Positions 1 through 7,852 of a stretch of DNA of 64,000 nt are shown here, in pieces (the first letter of the stretch is position 1; each line of letters opens with the position of its first letter). The position numbers were made by a program, and so were the translations under genes. The notes beneath the pieces are model-generated. The model saw only the letters and a list, made by a program, of their open reading frames with translations, searched no databases and was not told where the DNA came from. Where the stretch lies: assembly GCA_934591635.1 (NCBI GenBank), contig CAKTPI010000001.1:62001-126000 (forward strand). Direction: 5' to 3'. This DNA comes from an uncultured Oscillospiraceae bacterium. Its GTDB lineage: Bacteria; Bacillota; Clostridia; Oscillospirales; Oscillospiraceae.

Positions 1-688
1 AGATCTCTCCGTGAATAAGGGAGATGTAATTGCCATCATCGGTCAGAGCGGCGGCGGCAAAACCACCCTGCTCCGCTGTATGAACTTTCTGGAAACTGCC
101 GATGCTGGAGAGATGGAGTTTGACGGCGAGCATTATGACCTCGCAAAGATTTCCAAAAAGGACATTGAAAAGATTCGCCGAAAGACGGCTTTTGTCTTCC
201 AGAGCTACAATCTGTTCCGCAATAAAACGGCACTGCAAAATGTGATGCTGGGCCTGACGGTTGCCCGCAAAATGCCGAAGGCTCAGGCAGAACAGATCGC
301 CCGGGCGGCGCTTGGCAAGGTGGGACTGTCTGACAAGGCGGACAGCTACCCCAATGTGTTATCCGGTGGTCAGCAGCAGCGGGTTGCCATTGCCCGCGCA
401 TTGGCAACAGAGCCGGAGATCATCTATTTTGATGAGCCAACCTCGGCCCTTGACCCGGAGCTCACGGTTGAAGTGCTGGCAGTCATGCGCCAACTGGCAG
501 AGGAGGGGATGACGATGCTCGTGGTGACGCACGAGATGGGGTTTGCCCGCAACGTGTCCACCAAAACCGTGTTTATGGAGAACGGTGTTGTGGTGGAATC
601 CGGGCCCTCCGGAGCGCTTTTTTCCAATCCGAAAGAAGAGCGCACCCGCGCTTTCTTAAAAACCATATCGCAACATGAAAAGGAGTAA
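1..688 (+). CDS. Polar amino-acid ABC transporter ATP-binding protein (5' truncated)
   Basis: Cytoplasmic ATPase that powers uptake of polar amino acids (GlnQ/ArtP/HisP class). The reading frame is open to the window edge (codons for Asp-Leu-Ser precede the GTG at 11), so the true start lies upstream and only the first ~25 residues are missing. Visible motifs are the Walker [10 protein letters not shown], a Q-loop (VFQSYNLF), the signature LSGGQQQR, Walker B IIYFDEP and the switch His in VVTHEMGFA. The binding-protein gene follows 6 bp later, so the two form one operon; the permease should lie upstream of the window. Family assignment is secure. The exact amino acid cannot be told from sequence. 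Confidence 0.93.
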   Translation, partial: DLSVNKGDVIAIIGQSGGGKTTLLRCMNFLETADAGEMEFDGEHYDLAKISKKDIEKIRRKTAFVFQSYNLFRNKTALQNVMLGLTVARKMPKAQAEQIARAALGKVGLSDKADSYPNVLSGGQQQRVAIARALATEPEIIYFDEPTSALDPELTVEVLAVMRQLAEEGMTMLVVTHEMGFARNVSTKTVFMENGVVVESGPSGALFSNPKEERTRAFLKTISQHEKE

Positions 689-694
689 AAGAAT

Positions 695-1486
695 ATGAAA
701 AAGTTGATTTCCGCCCTGCTGGCTGTACTGATGCTGACTGGCGCACTGATCATGTCCGTCAGTGCCAAGGAAACCGATGATTTGCTGACCACCATCCAGC
801 AGCGCGGCACCATTGTGGTCGGCCTGGAGGGCGATTGGGCCCCCTGGTCCTATGTGGATGAAGACGACAACCTGACCGGCTTCGATGTGGAGGTTGCAAA
901 GGCTATCGCAGCTAAGCTGGGCGTAGAGGCCCAGATTATCCCCGCCAGCTGGGACGGCCTGTTTGCGGGCATGGATGCCGGCCGGTACGACATCGTGGTC
1001 AACGGTGTAGAGGTGACTGAGGAGCGGGAGGAAAAATATGACTTTGCCGCACCCTATGCTTACATCCGCACTGCCCTGATCGTCCGGGGAGACAATGACA
1101 CCATCCATACCTTTGAGGACCTGAAGGGCAAGAAGACTGCAAACTCCATCGCTTCCACGTACATGAACCTGGCTGAGAGCTACGGCGCTACCTGCCAGGG
1201 GGTGGCAACGCTGGACGAAACCCTGACCATGGTGCTTCAGGGCCGGGTGGATGCTACCCTGAATGCCATTGTGTCCTACACTGACTACATGGCTCAGCAT
1301 CCCGATTCTGACCTGAAGGTGGTCGCCACCACGGAGGATGCCTCCAATGTGGCAATCCCCATGCGCAAGGGGGATGAGACTGCCTCCCTGCGGGAGGCCA
1401 TCAGTCAGGCAATTGACGAGCTACGGGAGGACGGCACCCTGAGCGAACTGTCCATCCGGTTCTTCGGCGAGGATATTTCCGAGTAA
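695..1486 (+). CDS. Amino-acid ABC transporter substrate-binding protein (SBP_bac_3 family)
   Basis: Exported receptor of the preceding ATPase's transporter. It is 263 residues, the usual size for family 3 binding proteins. A signal peptide (MKK, hydrophobic core, SVSAKE cleavage region around residue 25) is followed by the N-lobe, which starts with TIVVGLEGDWAPWSYVDEDD, and by GFDVEVAKAIAAKLG, a typical family 3 segment. The DIVVNGVEVTEERE stretch is the usual ligand-side motif. No lipobox cysteine is seen, so it may be released or held by the permease. The start is set by aaggag 10 bp upstream of the ATG. Ligand unknown. Confidence 0.93.
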   Translation: MKKLISALLAVLMLTGALIMSVSAKETDDLLTTIQQRGTIVVGLEGDWAPWSYVDEDDNLTGFDVEVAKAIAAKLGVEAQIIPASWDGLFAGMDAGRYDIVVNGVEVTEEREEKYDFAAPYAYIRTALIVRGDNDTIHTFEDLKGKKTANSIASTYMNLAESYGATCQGVATLDETLTMVLQGRVDATLNAIVSYTDYMAQHPDSDLKVVATTEDASNVAIPMRKGDETASLREAISQAIDELREDGTLSELSIRFFGEDISE

Positions 1487-1539
1487 AAGCCCTTCCGGGC
1501 AGCCGGGAATTTGCGTTTGCCGGCTGCGAAGAGTAAATG

Positions 1540-1589
1540 AAAACTGCCTCGGATGATTGCGTGAACAATCATGGCGAGGCAGTTTTTTA
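1540..1589. terminator. Bidirectional terminator
   Basis: An imperfect hairpin, arms aactgcctcg and cgaggcagtt with an inner gatgattg/caatcat stem, is followed by TTTTTT on the plus strand and by A-runs on the other side. It lies between the convergent amino-acid transporter and merR genes and touches the merR stop codon. A weaker hairpin (1501-1530) lies just upstream. Confidence 0.85.
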
Positions 1590-1979
1590 TTCTGCTTTGG
1601 GAAGGTGTATGGCTTCCGTCCCGGCTTCCAGGGCAGTGGAATAATACCAACACTTATATTCAATAAATTCCAGCGCTTTTTGCAGCTGTGCAATCTGCTC
1701 CTGCACCGATTCTCTTCGTTCCACGAACATGTCATAACGTTGCTGTAATGTAGCATCTCCCTGCTGAACCCAGACGATGAACTGCTGAATGTCGCGAATA
1801 GGCATATTGGTGCGCTTCAGGCATTCGATCATGTTCAGCATTCCGATGTCTTTTTCGGAAAAACTGCGGTAGCCGGATTCTGTCCGCTGCATGTTGGGCA
1901 GCATGCCCTGCTTGTCGTAATAGCGAATGGTGCTTGCAGGAAGATTCAATTTTTCGGATACCTCTTTCATGCTGTACAT
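1587..1979 (-). CDS. MerR-family transcriptional regulator (AdhR/NmlR-like)
   Basis: One-component activator of 130 residues. The N-terminal winged helix begins MYSMKEVSEKLNLPASTIRYYDKQGML and the C-terminal dimerisation helix ends in IEYKCWYYSTALEAGTE, the tail typical of the AdhR/NmlR group of aldehyde- or electrophile-responsive regulators. The ATG at 1979 is preferred over an in-frame start at 2006 because AGGAGG sits 7 bp upstream of it. It is divergent from the aldo/keto reductase operon and should bind the dyad in that promoter's spacer (2003-2024). Two cysteines are not obviously conserved, so the inducer is unknown. Confidence 0.9.
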   Translation of the reverse strand: MYSMKEVSEKLNLPASTIRYYDKQGMLPNMQRTESGYRSFSEKDIGMLNMIECLKRTNMPIRDIQQFIVWVQQGDATLQQRYDMFVERRESVQEQIAQLQKALEFIEYKCWYYSTALEAGTEAIHLPKAE

Positions 1980-1999
1980 AAAAAATCCTCCTGAAGGTA

Positions 2000-2030
2000 T
2001 TGACATTAAACTTTGCTTTAATGTTATACT
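2000..2030 (+). promoter_or_regulatory. MerR-type promoter/operator of the aldo/keto reductase operon
   Basis: The -35 TTGACA (2000-2005) and -10 TATACT (2025-2030) are separated by 19 bp, the long spacer that MerR activators untwist. A perfect inverted repeat ACATTAAA-6-TTTAATGT (2003-2010 / 2017-2024) fills the spacer. Transcription runs into the gene at 2062 with AGGAGG just upstream of its ATG. Confidence 0.85.
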
Positions 2031-2061
2031 GCTGGTGACGAAATGTCAAGGAGGTTTTTCT

Positions 2062-3165
2062 ATGGAATACAGACAGCTTCCCCACGGAAACGAGGGGGAA
2101 AAATTCGGTGTCCTGGGTCTTGGCATGGGCAACATTCAGCATACACCGCCCCAGGAGATTGAGGCAATTATTCGCAAGGCCATTGCAAACGGCATCAATT
2201 TCTTCGACCTCTGCGCCGGCGGCGCAGTCTACGAGCCCTTCGGGCGGGCAATCCGGGGGCAGCGGGAAAAGGTGTTTTTGCAGGTACACTTCGGTGCGGT
2301 TTACGATGAAAAGGGCGAGTACGGTTGGTGCCGTGATTTTGAGACCATCCGCAAAACCTTTGCCTGGGAACTGAAAACCCTGGGGACAGACTATGTGGAT
2401 TTTGGTTTCCTGCACTGTGTGGATGAGCAGGAGGACTTTGAAAAGCTGATTTCCATTGGCCTGTTGGATTATCTGAAGGAACTGAAGGCCAAGGGGGTTG
2501 TGCATCACATCGGTTTCTCTTCCCATACCCCCAGTGTGGCAAACAAAATCCTGGATACGGGTTTAATTGATATGATGATGTTTTCCATCAACCCGGCCTA
2601 TGATTTTGAGAAGGGAGATGAGTTGGGCGTCGGCAGTGTAAAGGAGCGTTTTGACCTGTTTAAGCGCTGCAAGCGGGAGGGCGTCGGCATCTCCGTGATG
2701 AAGCCCTTCTTCGCCGGGCAGCTGCTGCGGACGGATCAGTCCCCCTTTGGCGTGGCATTGACGCATAATCAGTGCCTGCAATATGCCATTGATCGCCCCG
2801 GTGTCCTGGTGGCGGTGCCTGGCGTGCAGACCATGGAGCAGCTGGATCAGCTCCTGAAATTCCAGACAGCGACCGAAGAGGAGAAGGACTATTCCGTCAT
2901 TGGTTCCTTCACAGCGGATACTATTTCCGGTACCTGCGTCTACTGTAATCACTGCCAGCCCTGCCCCGCAGGCATTGATATTGGCCTGGTAAACAAGTAT
3001 TACGATCTGGCTCTGGCCGGTGACCGCATTGCGGCCAATCATTACGACAAGCTCTCGATCAAAGCGGACGCCTGCCTTCAGTGCGGCCACTGCGAGAGCC
3101 GCTGTCCCTTTGGCGTGGAGCAGATGACCAGAATGACAACCATTGCAGCTTACTTTGGTAAATAA
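2062..3165 (+). CDS. Aldo/keto reductase with C-terminal 2x[4Fe-4S] ferredoxin domain
   Basis: Cytoplasmic oxidoreductase of 367 residues. An aldo/keto reductase TIM barrel (residues ~15-290) is followed by a ferredoxin-like tail with CVYCNHCQPCP and CLQCGHCESRCP clusters, the family often annotated 4Fe-4S-binding AKR in anaerobes. The tail implies electron exchange with ferredoxin rather than plain NAD(P)H chemistry; this is inference. The ATG at 2062 is chosen because of AAGGAGG 7 bp upstream; a longer open frame begins at 1927 but would start upstream of the promoter. It is the first gene of the MerR-controlled operon, with a second paralogue 22 bp downstream. Substrate unknown, probably a reactive carbonyl. 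Confidence 0.9.
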   Translation: MEYRQLPHGNEGEKFGVLGLGMGNIQHTPPQEIEAIIRKAIANGINFFDLCAGGAVYEPFGRAIRGQREKVFLQVHFGAVYDEKGEYGWCRDFETIRKTFAWELKTLGTDYVDFGFLHCVDEQEDFEKLISIGLLDYLKELKAKGVVHHIGFSSHTPSVANKILDTGLIDMMMFSINPAYDFEKGDELGVGSVKERFDLFKRCKREGVGISVMKPFFAGQLLRTDQSPFGVALTHNQCLQYAIDRPGVLVAVPGVQTMEQLDQLLKFQTATEEEKDYSVIGSFTADTISGTCVYCNHCQPCPAGIDIGLVNKYYDLALAGDRIAANHYDKLSIKADACLQCGHCESRCPFGVEQMTRMTTIAAYFGK

Positions 3166-3187
3166 TCGATAAAAGGAGAAGAAAAAG

Positions 3188-4315
3188 ATGTACACGAATC
3201 AATTTCAGAATCTGAATCTTTCTGCATTGGGCATGGGCTGCATGCGCCTGCCGGAGCTGGGAAGCTACAGCAAGGTGGATGTGCCCGCCGTAAAGCAGAT
3301 GGTTGCCTATGCCATGGAGCAGGGCATTAACTATTATGATACCGCATGGGGCTATCATGACGGAAATTCAGAGCTAGCCATTGGCGAGGCACTGGCGGAT
3401 TATCCCCGGGAACGCTTTTGCCTGACCACCAAATTCCCGGGCTATGACCTGAGCAACATGGGCAAGGTAGAGGAAATATTTGAGGCACAGCTGAAAAAGT
3501 GTCGGGTGGAGTATTTCGATTTCTACCTCTTCCACAATGTGTGTGAAATGAATATCGACAGCTACTTAGACCCCAAATATAAAACCTATGACTACCTGAT
3601 GGAGCAGAAGCGCAACGGCCGCATCCGTCACCTGGGCTTCTCTGCTCACGGCAACCTGGATACCATGCAGCGCTTCCTGGGTGCCTATGGCAAGGATATG
3701 GAGTTCTGCCAGATTCAGCTTAACTGGCTGGACTGGGACTTTCAGAATGCCAAGGCGAAGGTAGAGCTGCTGAACAAGTGGAACATCCCTATCTGGGTCA
3801 TGGAACCGCTGCGGGGCGGCAGCCTGTGCAAGCTGGAGCCGGAGCATGAGGCAAAGCTCAAGGCACTGCATCCGGACTGGACGCTGCCCCAGTGGGCCTT
3901 CCGGTTCCTGCAAACCATCCCCGGGGTGACCATGATTCTCTCCGGCATGTCCAATTTCCAACAGGTGAAGGAAAATATCGATACCTTCCGGGAGAAGCAG
4001 CCCCTGAGCGAGACAGACATGCAGGCCTTGCTGGAGATTGCCCACGAGAAGACCTCTAAGCATACACTGCCCTGCACCGGCTGCCGCTACTGCACTACCC
4101 ATTGCCCCCAAGGCCTGAATATCCCCTGGCTGATTGAGCTGTACAACGAGCATATCTATTCCGGCGGCGGCTTTATTGCCCCCATGGCCCTCAGCGCCCT
4201 GGACGAAAGTCAAAAGCCCACCGCCTGCCTGGGCTGCCGCTCCTGCGAACAGGTCTGCCCCCAGGGCATCAAGATCAGTGAGATGATGGCGGATTTTGCA
4301 GAGAAGCTGAAATGA
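3188..4315 (+). CDS. Second Fe-S aldo/keto reductase of the operon
   Basis: A 375-residue paralogue of the preceding enzyme. AKR barrel motifs include GMGCMRLPELG, the YDTAWGYHDGNSE catalytic segment (Asp/Tyr) and RHLGFSAHG. The C-terminal ferredoxin domain has CTGCRYCTTHCP and CLGCRSCEQVCP. Ribosome binding site aaggag lies 10 bp upstream. The stop overlaps the next gene's ATG (ATGA), so the exporter that follows is translationally coupled. Two diverged Fe-S AKRs in tandem suggest different substrates or a heteromer; neither can be decided from the sequence. Confidence 0.9.
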   Translation: MYTNQFQNLNLSALGMGCMRLPELGSYSKVDVPAVKQMVAYAMEQGINYYDTAWGYHDGNSELAIGEALADYPRERFCLTTKFPGYDLSNMGKVEEIFEAQLKKCRVEYFDFYLFHNVCEMNIDSYLDPKYKTYDYLMEQKRNGRIRHLGFSAHGNLDTMQRFLGAYGKDMEFCQIQLNWLDWDFQNAKAKVELLNKWNIPIWVMEPLRGGSLCKLEPEHEAKLKALHPDWTLPQWAFRFLQTIPGVTMILSGMSNFQQVKENIDTFREKQPLSETDMQALLEIAHEKTSKHTLPCTGCRYCTTHCPQGLNIPWLIELYNEHIYSGGGFIAPMALSALDESQKPTACLGCRSCEQVCPQGIKISEMMADFAEKLK

Positions 4316-5697
4316 GCAGAGTGGGAGAAAACAGAATGGGCACCCGTCGCATGAGCAGTCTGGTGCTTCTGACGGGAATTCCACTGATGCTGAGCTTGCT
4401 GGTCAATTCGCTCTACAATTTTGTGGATTCCATGTTTGTTTCCCGGGTTTCGGAGGATGCACTGACGGCACTCTCTCTGGCATCGCCGGTGCAGCTGCTG
4501 GTTTCGGCGCTGGGACTGGGAAATGCGGTTGGACTCAATGCGTTGATTTCCAAGGCGTTGGGGGAAAAGAATGAGCAGCAGGTGCGCAAAGCGGCGGATG
4601 CGGCCATCTTCCTTGCGTTCTGCTCCTGGCTCCTGATCGCGCTGCTGGGCCTGCTACTGGTAAAGCCTTATTTTGTCTGGCAATCAGGCGGAGACGAGCG
4701 GCTGATTCAGTATGGGGTATCCTACCTGTCTGTGTGTATGCTGTTCTCCGTTGGGCAAATGGGGCAGTGGGTATTTGACCGATTCGTGATTGCCAGCGGC
4801 CGGTCTGGACTGTTTCTGCTCACCCTTTCTGCGGCTTCTGTTACCAATCTGATTCTGGATCCTATCTTCATTTTCGGCTTGCTTGGTCTGCCGCGCATGG
4901 AAACGTTTGGAGCGGCTCTGGCTACGGTGATTGGGCAGATGGTGGGGATGCTTGCGGGCATCGTCGTCAATAGAAAAATGAATCGGGAGATTCCCTTTGG
5001 TCTTACCCTCCGCCCGGATGGGAGGAGCATTTTGGAAATTCTGAAGGTTGGCATTCCGTCTGCTCTGGTTCAGGTGTTGACCTCTTTTGTGGGGATCCTG
5101 ATGAACTCGATTTTGATTGCCTTCTCCAATACGGCAGTGGCAGTCTACGGAATCTGTAACCGGGTAAGCGGAATCGCGCTGGTGGGTGTCCATGGCATTG
5201 ACAACGGCGTGATCCCGATTGTTGCCTATAACTATGGCGCAGCCAACAAGAAGCTCGTCCCGGGAGCTGAAAAGCGGGTTTCGGATGCGGTGAAGTGGGC
5301 TATGCTGTATAGCGTGCTGTTTTATCTGGCATTTTTGGTAGTGCTGGAATTTGCCCCTGTCAGTGTGCTGCGGATTTTTGATGCCTCTGATCACATGATG
5401 GCAATCGGAATTCCAGCCCTGCGCACCATGGCACTGGCGTGGCTGATCAGCATTCCGGCGCTTGTCATGTCGGCGGGGTTGCAGGGGCTGTCCCTTGGCA
5501 TGAGCAGCATGGTTGTAACCATGCTGAGACAGGCTGCCCTTCCGCTGGTGTTTGCGTGGATGATCAGCAAGGCCGGAAAGATAGACCTGCTGTGGTATGG
5601 CTTTGTGCTGGCGGAGCTGATTGGAATCCCGCTTGCGGTCCGGTTTTGGAGAAAAGGCTACAGGCAAAACGTATTGCAAAGCGATCCTGGATTGTAA
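4312..5697 (+). CDS. MATE-family efflux transporter
   Basis: Inner-membrane cation-coupled exporter of 461 residues with about 12 hydrophobic segments. Characteristic MATE features include a first helix with LLVNSLYNFVDSMFVSR, the internal repeat around residue 240 (VGIPSALVQVLTS), and VYGICNRVSGIALVGVHGIDNGVIPIVAYNYGA. It is coupled to the preceding reductase through a 4-bp ATGA overlap, so it is co-expressed from the MerR promoter. Together the operon looks like reduce-and-export detoxification (inference). An alternative in-frame start is Met at 4336. Confidence 0.9.
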   Translation: MSRVGENRMGTRRMSSLVLLTGIPLMLSLLVNSLYNFVDSMFVSRVSEDALTALSLASPVQLLVSALGLGNAVGLNALISKALGEKNEQQVRKAADAAIFLAFCSWLLIALLGLLLVKPYFVWQSGGDERLIQYGVSYLSVCMLFSVGQMGQWVFDRFVIASGRSGLFLLTLSAASVTNLILDPIFIFGLLGLPRMETFGAALATVIGQMVGMLAGIVVNRKMNREIPFGLTLRPDGRSILEILKVGIPSALVQVLTSFVGILMNSILIAFSNTAVAVYGICNRVSGIALVGVHGIDNGVIPIVAYNYGAANKKLVPGAEKRVSDAVKWAMLYSVLFYLAFLVVLEFAPVSVLRIFDASDHMMAIGIPALRTMALAWLISIPALVMSAGLQGLSLGMSSMVVTMLRQAALPLVFAWMISKAGKIDLLWYGFVLAELIGIPLAVRFWRKGYRQNVLQSDPGL

Positions 5698-5699
5698 AA

Positions 5700-5743
5700 T
5701 AAAAAAGAAAGCGCTTGAGATGAAATGTCTCAAACGCTTTCTT
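5700..5743. terminator. Bidirectional terminator
   Basis: Hairpin agaaagcgcttgaga / tctcaaacgctttct with loop tgaaatg. On the minus strand it is followed by TTTTTTATTTTA, so it is strongest for the Nudix gene; it also closes the MATE operon. Confidence 0.85.
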
Positions 5744-5763
5744 CGTTCATAACAGAGGAAAAA

Positions 5764-6297
5764 TCAGCAGCATTCCTTGGCGGTATTGCGCTTTTTCAGT
5801 TCCCATTCCTGCCTGCGGAACTGGGAGGCAATGATGCGGCAGATTTTCTTGGTGCGGATCATCCAGTGAATCTTCCCATAGCCTGCCCACATAACGGCAT
5901 CCGTTTCTCCGGGCAGCAGTACAATATCCTTCAGTGGGATTCGCCGCCGGAGGCAGTAAAAGTCGTAAAAGGTATTCTTGTCCCGGTCGGAGCCGAGAAA
6001 GTCAAATTCATCCTCCCGGGCGTGGATGCCTGTTTCTTCAAACAGCTCCCGCACAATGGCCTGACGGCTGGTCTCGCCTACCTGGGCCGCGCCGCCGGTA
6101 TTCTCCCAGGTGCCCTGGAAGCTCTTCCCCTTGGCCCGGCGGGTCAGCAATATATGACCGGCTCCATCATAAACCCAAACGCACACTGTCAGCCCGTATT
6201 CCCCGGGCTTCCAAGGCGTCCCGCGAAGATGCACCTGCCCGGTTTTGACGCGGTTTTCATCATAAACATCATTCCATTCCTGCATTCCGGGTGGCAC
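5764..6297 (-). CDS. Nudix hydrolase
   Basis: A 177-residue cytoplasmic pyrophosphohydrolase. The complete Nudix box is seen as GGAAQVGETSRQAIVRELF followed by EETGI (G-x5-E-x7-RE-x2-EE-x-G). The N-terminal WNDVYDENRVKTG and the RGTPWKPGEYGLTVCVWVYD strand match the MutT/Idi-like NUDIX group active on nucleotide derivatives. The start is uncertain: the GTG at 6297 has GGAAGG close upstream, while the ATG at 6285 is 12 bp further in. It is monocistronic and convergent with the MATE gene. Substrate not predictable. Confidence 0.9.
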   Translation of the reverse strand: MPPGMQEWNDVYDENRVKTGQVHLRGTPWKPGEYGLTVCVWVYDGAGHILLTRRAKGKSFQGTWENTGGAAQVGETSRQAIVRELFEETGIHAREDEFDFLGSDRDKNTFYDFYCLRRRIPLKDIVLLPGETDAVMWAGYGKIHWMIRTKKICRIIASQFRRQEWELKKRNTAKECC

Positions 6298-6319
6298 CGT
6301 CCTTCCTTTATTTTTCTAC

Positions 6320-6348
6320 ATGATACCACGTTCTTGCCGGATTGGCAA
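6320..6348 (-). promoter_or_regulatory. Promoter of the Nudix gene
   Basis: On the minus strand TTGCCA (6343-6348), a 17-bp spacer and TATCAT (6320-6325). The -35 box is one arm of a short dyad TTGCC-5-GGCAA (6334-6348), which could be a regulator site. Confidence 0.55.
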
Positions 6349-6489
6349 CCTTTTTACTGGCGGGAGCAGTAAAAAAGCCAAATAGCGCTGGCGGAAAAAC
6401 AAAACGATTCTGGAATGGATGTTTGTTTTCTGGCCGCGTGGCTACAAAATCACTAAATTATGCCTGTAATTCTTGTGAAATTCCACGCC

Positions 6490-6518
6490 TTGAAAAGAAA
6501 AAACGGACATGCTACCAT
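6490..6518 (+). promoter_or_regulatory. Probable promoter of the BMP operon
   Basis: TTGAAA (6490-6495), 17 bp, TACCAT (6513-6518). This leaves a ~60-nt leader before an AAGGAGG ribosome binding site and the ATG at 6585. The -10 box matches only four of six positions. No purine riboswitch signature is seen in the leader. Confidence 0.45.
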
Positions 6519-6584
6519 TACTATAGCGAAGATGTAGTTATTGCCTGTGATAGGCTGTAACATAGAATTTAAGGAGGTATTTTT

Positions 6585-7667
6585 ATGAAGAAGATCCTTT
6601 CCCTCGTTCTGGCGCTGGCCCTTGTACTTGCCTGCTGTGTACTGACCGGCGGCACGGCCAAAGCAGCTGACGGTGTCATCACCAAGGTGGCTCTGGTCAC
6701 CGATGTGGGTACCATTGATGATGAGTCCTTCAACCAGGCATGCTGGCAGGGCGTTGAGGCCTGGTGCAAGGCCAACAATGTGGAGTATACCTACTATCAG
6801 CCCACCGAGGATTCTACCGATGCCCGCGTGCTGTCCGTTGCCCAGGCTGTGAACGAGGGCGCCAACACCATCGTTATGCCCGGCTACCTGTTTGGCACCA
6901 CTGTGCTGACCGTGCAGGACGAGTTCCCCGATGTGTATTTCATTGCCGTTGACGTGGCCGGCGGCGACCTGACCTTCGACTACAGCACCTACTATGATCC
7001 CTCTGCCAACGTTGCCTGCCTGACCTTCTCTGAGGAGCAGGCCGGTTATCTGGCCGGTTACGCAGCTGTGAAGGAAGGCTACACCAAGCTGGGCTTCCTG
7101 GGCGGCATGGCTGTTCCCGCCGTTATCCGTTATGGCTACGGCTTCGTGCAGGGTGCTGACGCTGCTGCCAAGGAGACCGGCGCTGCTGTGGAGATCAACT
7201 ACACCTATGGCGGCCAGTTCTACGGTTCTCCCGAAATCACCGCAAAGATGGAAGGCTGGTACCAGAGCGGTACGGAAGTCGTCTTTGCCTGCGGCGGCGG
7301 TATCTACACCTCCGCACTGGAAGCAGCGGAGAAGAATGACGGCAAGGTCATTGGCGTGGACGTTGACCAGAGCTATATCTCCAAGCTGATCATCACCTCT
7401 GCCATGAAGGGACTGCAGAATGTCACTGAGTCCCTGCTGGATACCCTGAACAAGGGCGAATGGGAGACCTACGGCGGCAAGGTAACGAACTTCGGTCTGC
7501 TGGAGGGCGACTATGTTGGCCTGCCCACTGCAACCTGGAGCCTGGAGCACTTCACTGTTGACGAGTACAACGCCGTGAAGGAGCAGATCAAGAACGGCGA
7601 GGTCACCATCAGCAATGCAACCGATGCAATGCCCGAGGTGAGCATCACCGTCAACGAGATTGCCTGA
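6585..7667 (+). CDS. BMP-family (PnrA-like) nucleoside-binding protein
   Basis: Surface receptor for a nucleoside ABC importer, 360 residues. A signal peptide (MKK plus hydrophobic core to ~residue 25) ends in LACC or AKAA, so lipid anchoring at Cys17 and ordinary cleavage are both possible. The mature part opens with VALVTDVGTIDDESFNQACWQG, the diagnostic BMP/PnrA purine-nucleoside-binding segment, and holds FLGGMAVPAVIRYGYGFVQGA and ACGGGIYTSALEAAEK. An AAGGAGG site sets the start. A strong terminator lies between it and the ATPase gene, which has its own promoter. This is common where the binding protein is made in excess. Confidence 0.92.
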   Translation: MKKILSLVLALALVLACCVLTGGTAKAADGVITKVALVTDVGTIDDESFNQACWQGVEAWCKANNVEYTYYQPTEDSTDARVLSVAQAVNEGANTIVMPGYLFGTTVLTVQDEFPDVYFIAVDVAGGDLTFDYSTYYDPSANVACLTFSEEQAGYLAGYAAVKEGYTKLGFLGGMAVPAVIRYGYGFVQGADAAAKETGAAVEINYTYGGQFYGSPEITAKMEGWYQSGTEVVFACGGGIYTSALEAAEKNDGKVIGVDVDQSYISKLIITSAMKGLQNVTESLLDTLNKGEWETYGGKVTNFGLLEGDYVGLPTATWSLEHFTVDEYNAVKEQIKNGEVTISNATDAMPEVSITVNEIA

Positions 7668-7694
7668 TAGGCTGTCTGAGAAATAGACCCTTTT

Positions 7695-7726
7695 CCCCCG
7701 GAAGCTGCGGCTTCCGGGGGATTTTT
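7695..7726 (+). terminator. Terminator after the BMP binding-protein gene
   Basis: Perfect GC-rich hairpin, cccccggaag and cttccggggg around a ctgcgg loop, followed by ATTTTT. Confidence 0.85.
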
Positions 7727-7792
7727 GCGCCGGTGAAATAGTGGGCCGTTGTCCCAATATTCACAAAAATTTCCCGGATTGTATAATTCCTG

Positions 7793-7821
7793 TTGTGTTT
7801 TTTGCGACAATACGCTATAAT
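7793..7821 (+). promoter_or_regulatory. Promoter of the nucleoside transporter ATPase/permease genes
   Basis: TTGTGT (7793-7798), 17-bp spacer, perfect TATAAT (7816-7821), about 31 bp before the ATG at 7853. It gives the ATPase and permeases a transcript independent of the binding-protein gene. Confidence 0.75.
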
Positions 7822-7852
7822 AAAACAATCAAACTCGGATAGGAGTGACTGT

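Noticed and set aside
6300..6584. Purine riboswitch before the nucleoside transporter
   Set aside because: The conserved core elements of the purine aptamer are not seen, only a plain leader.
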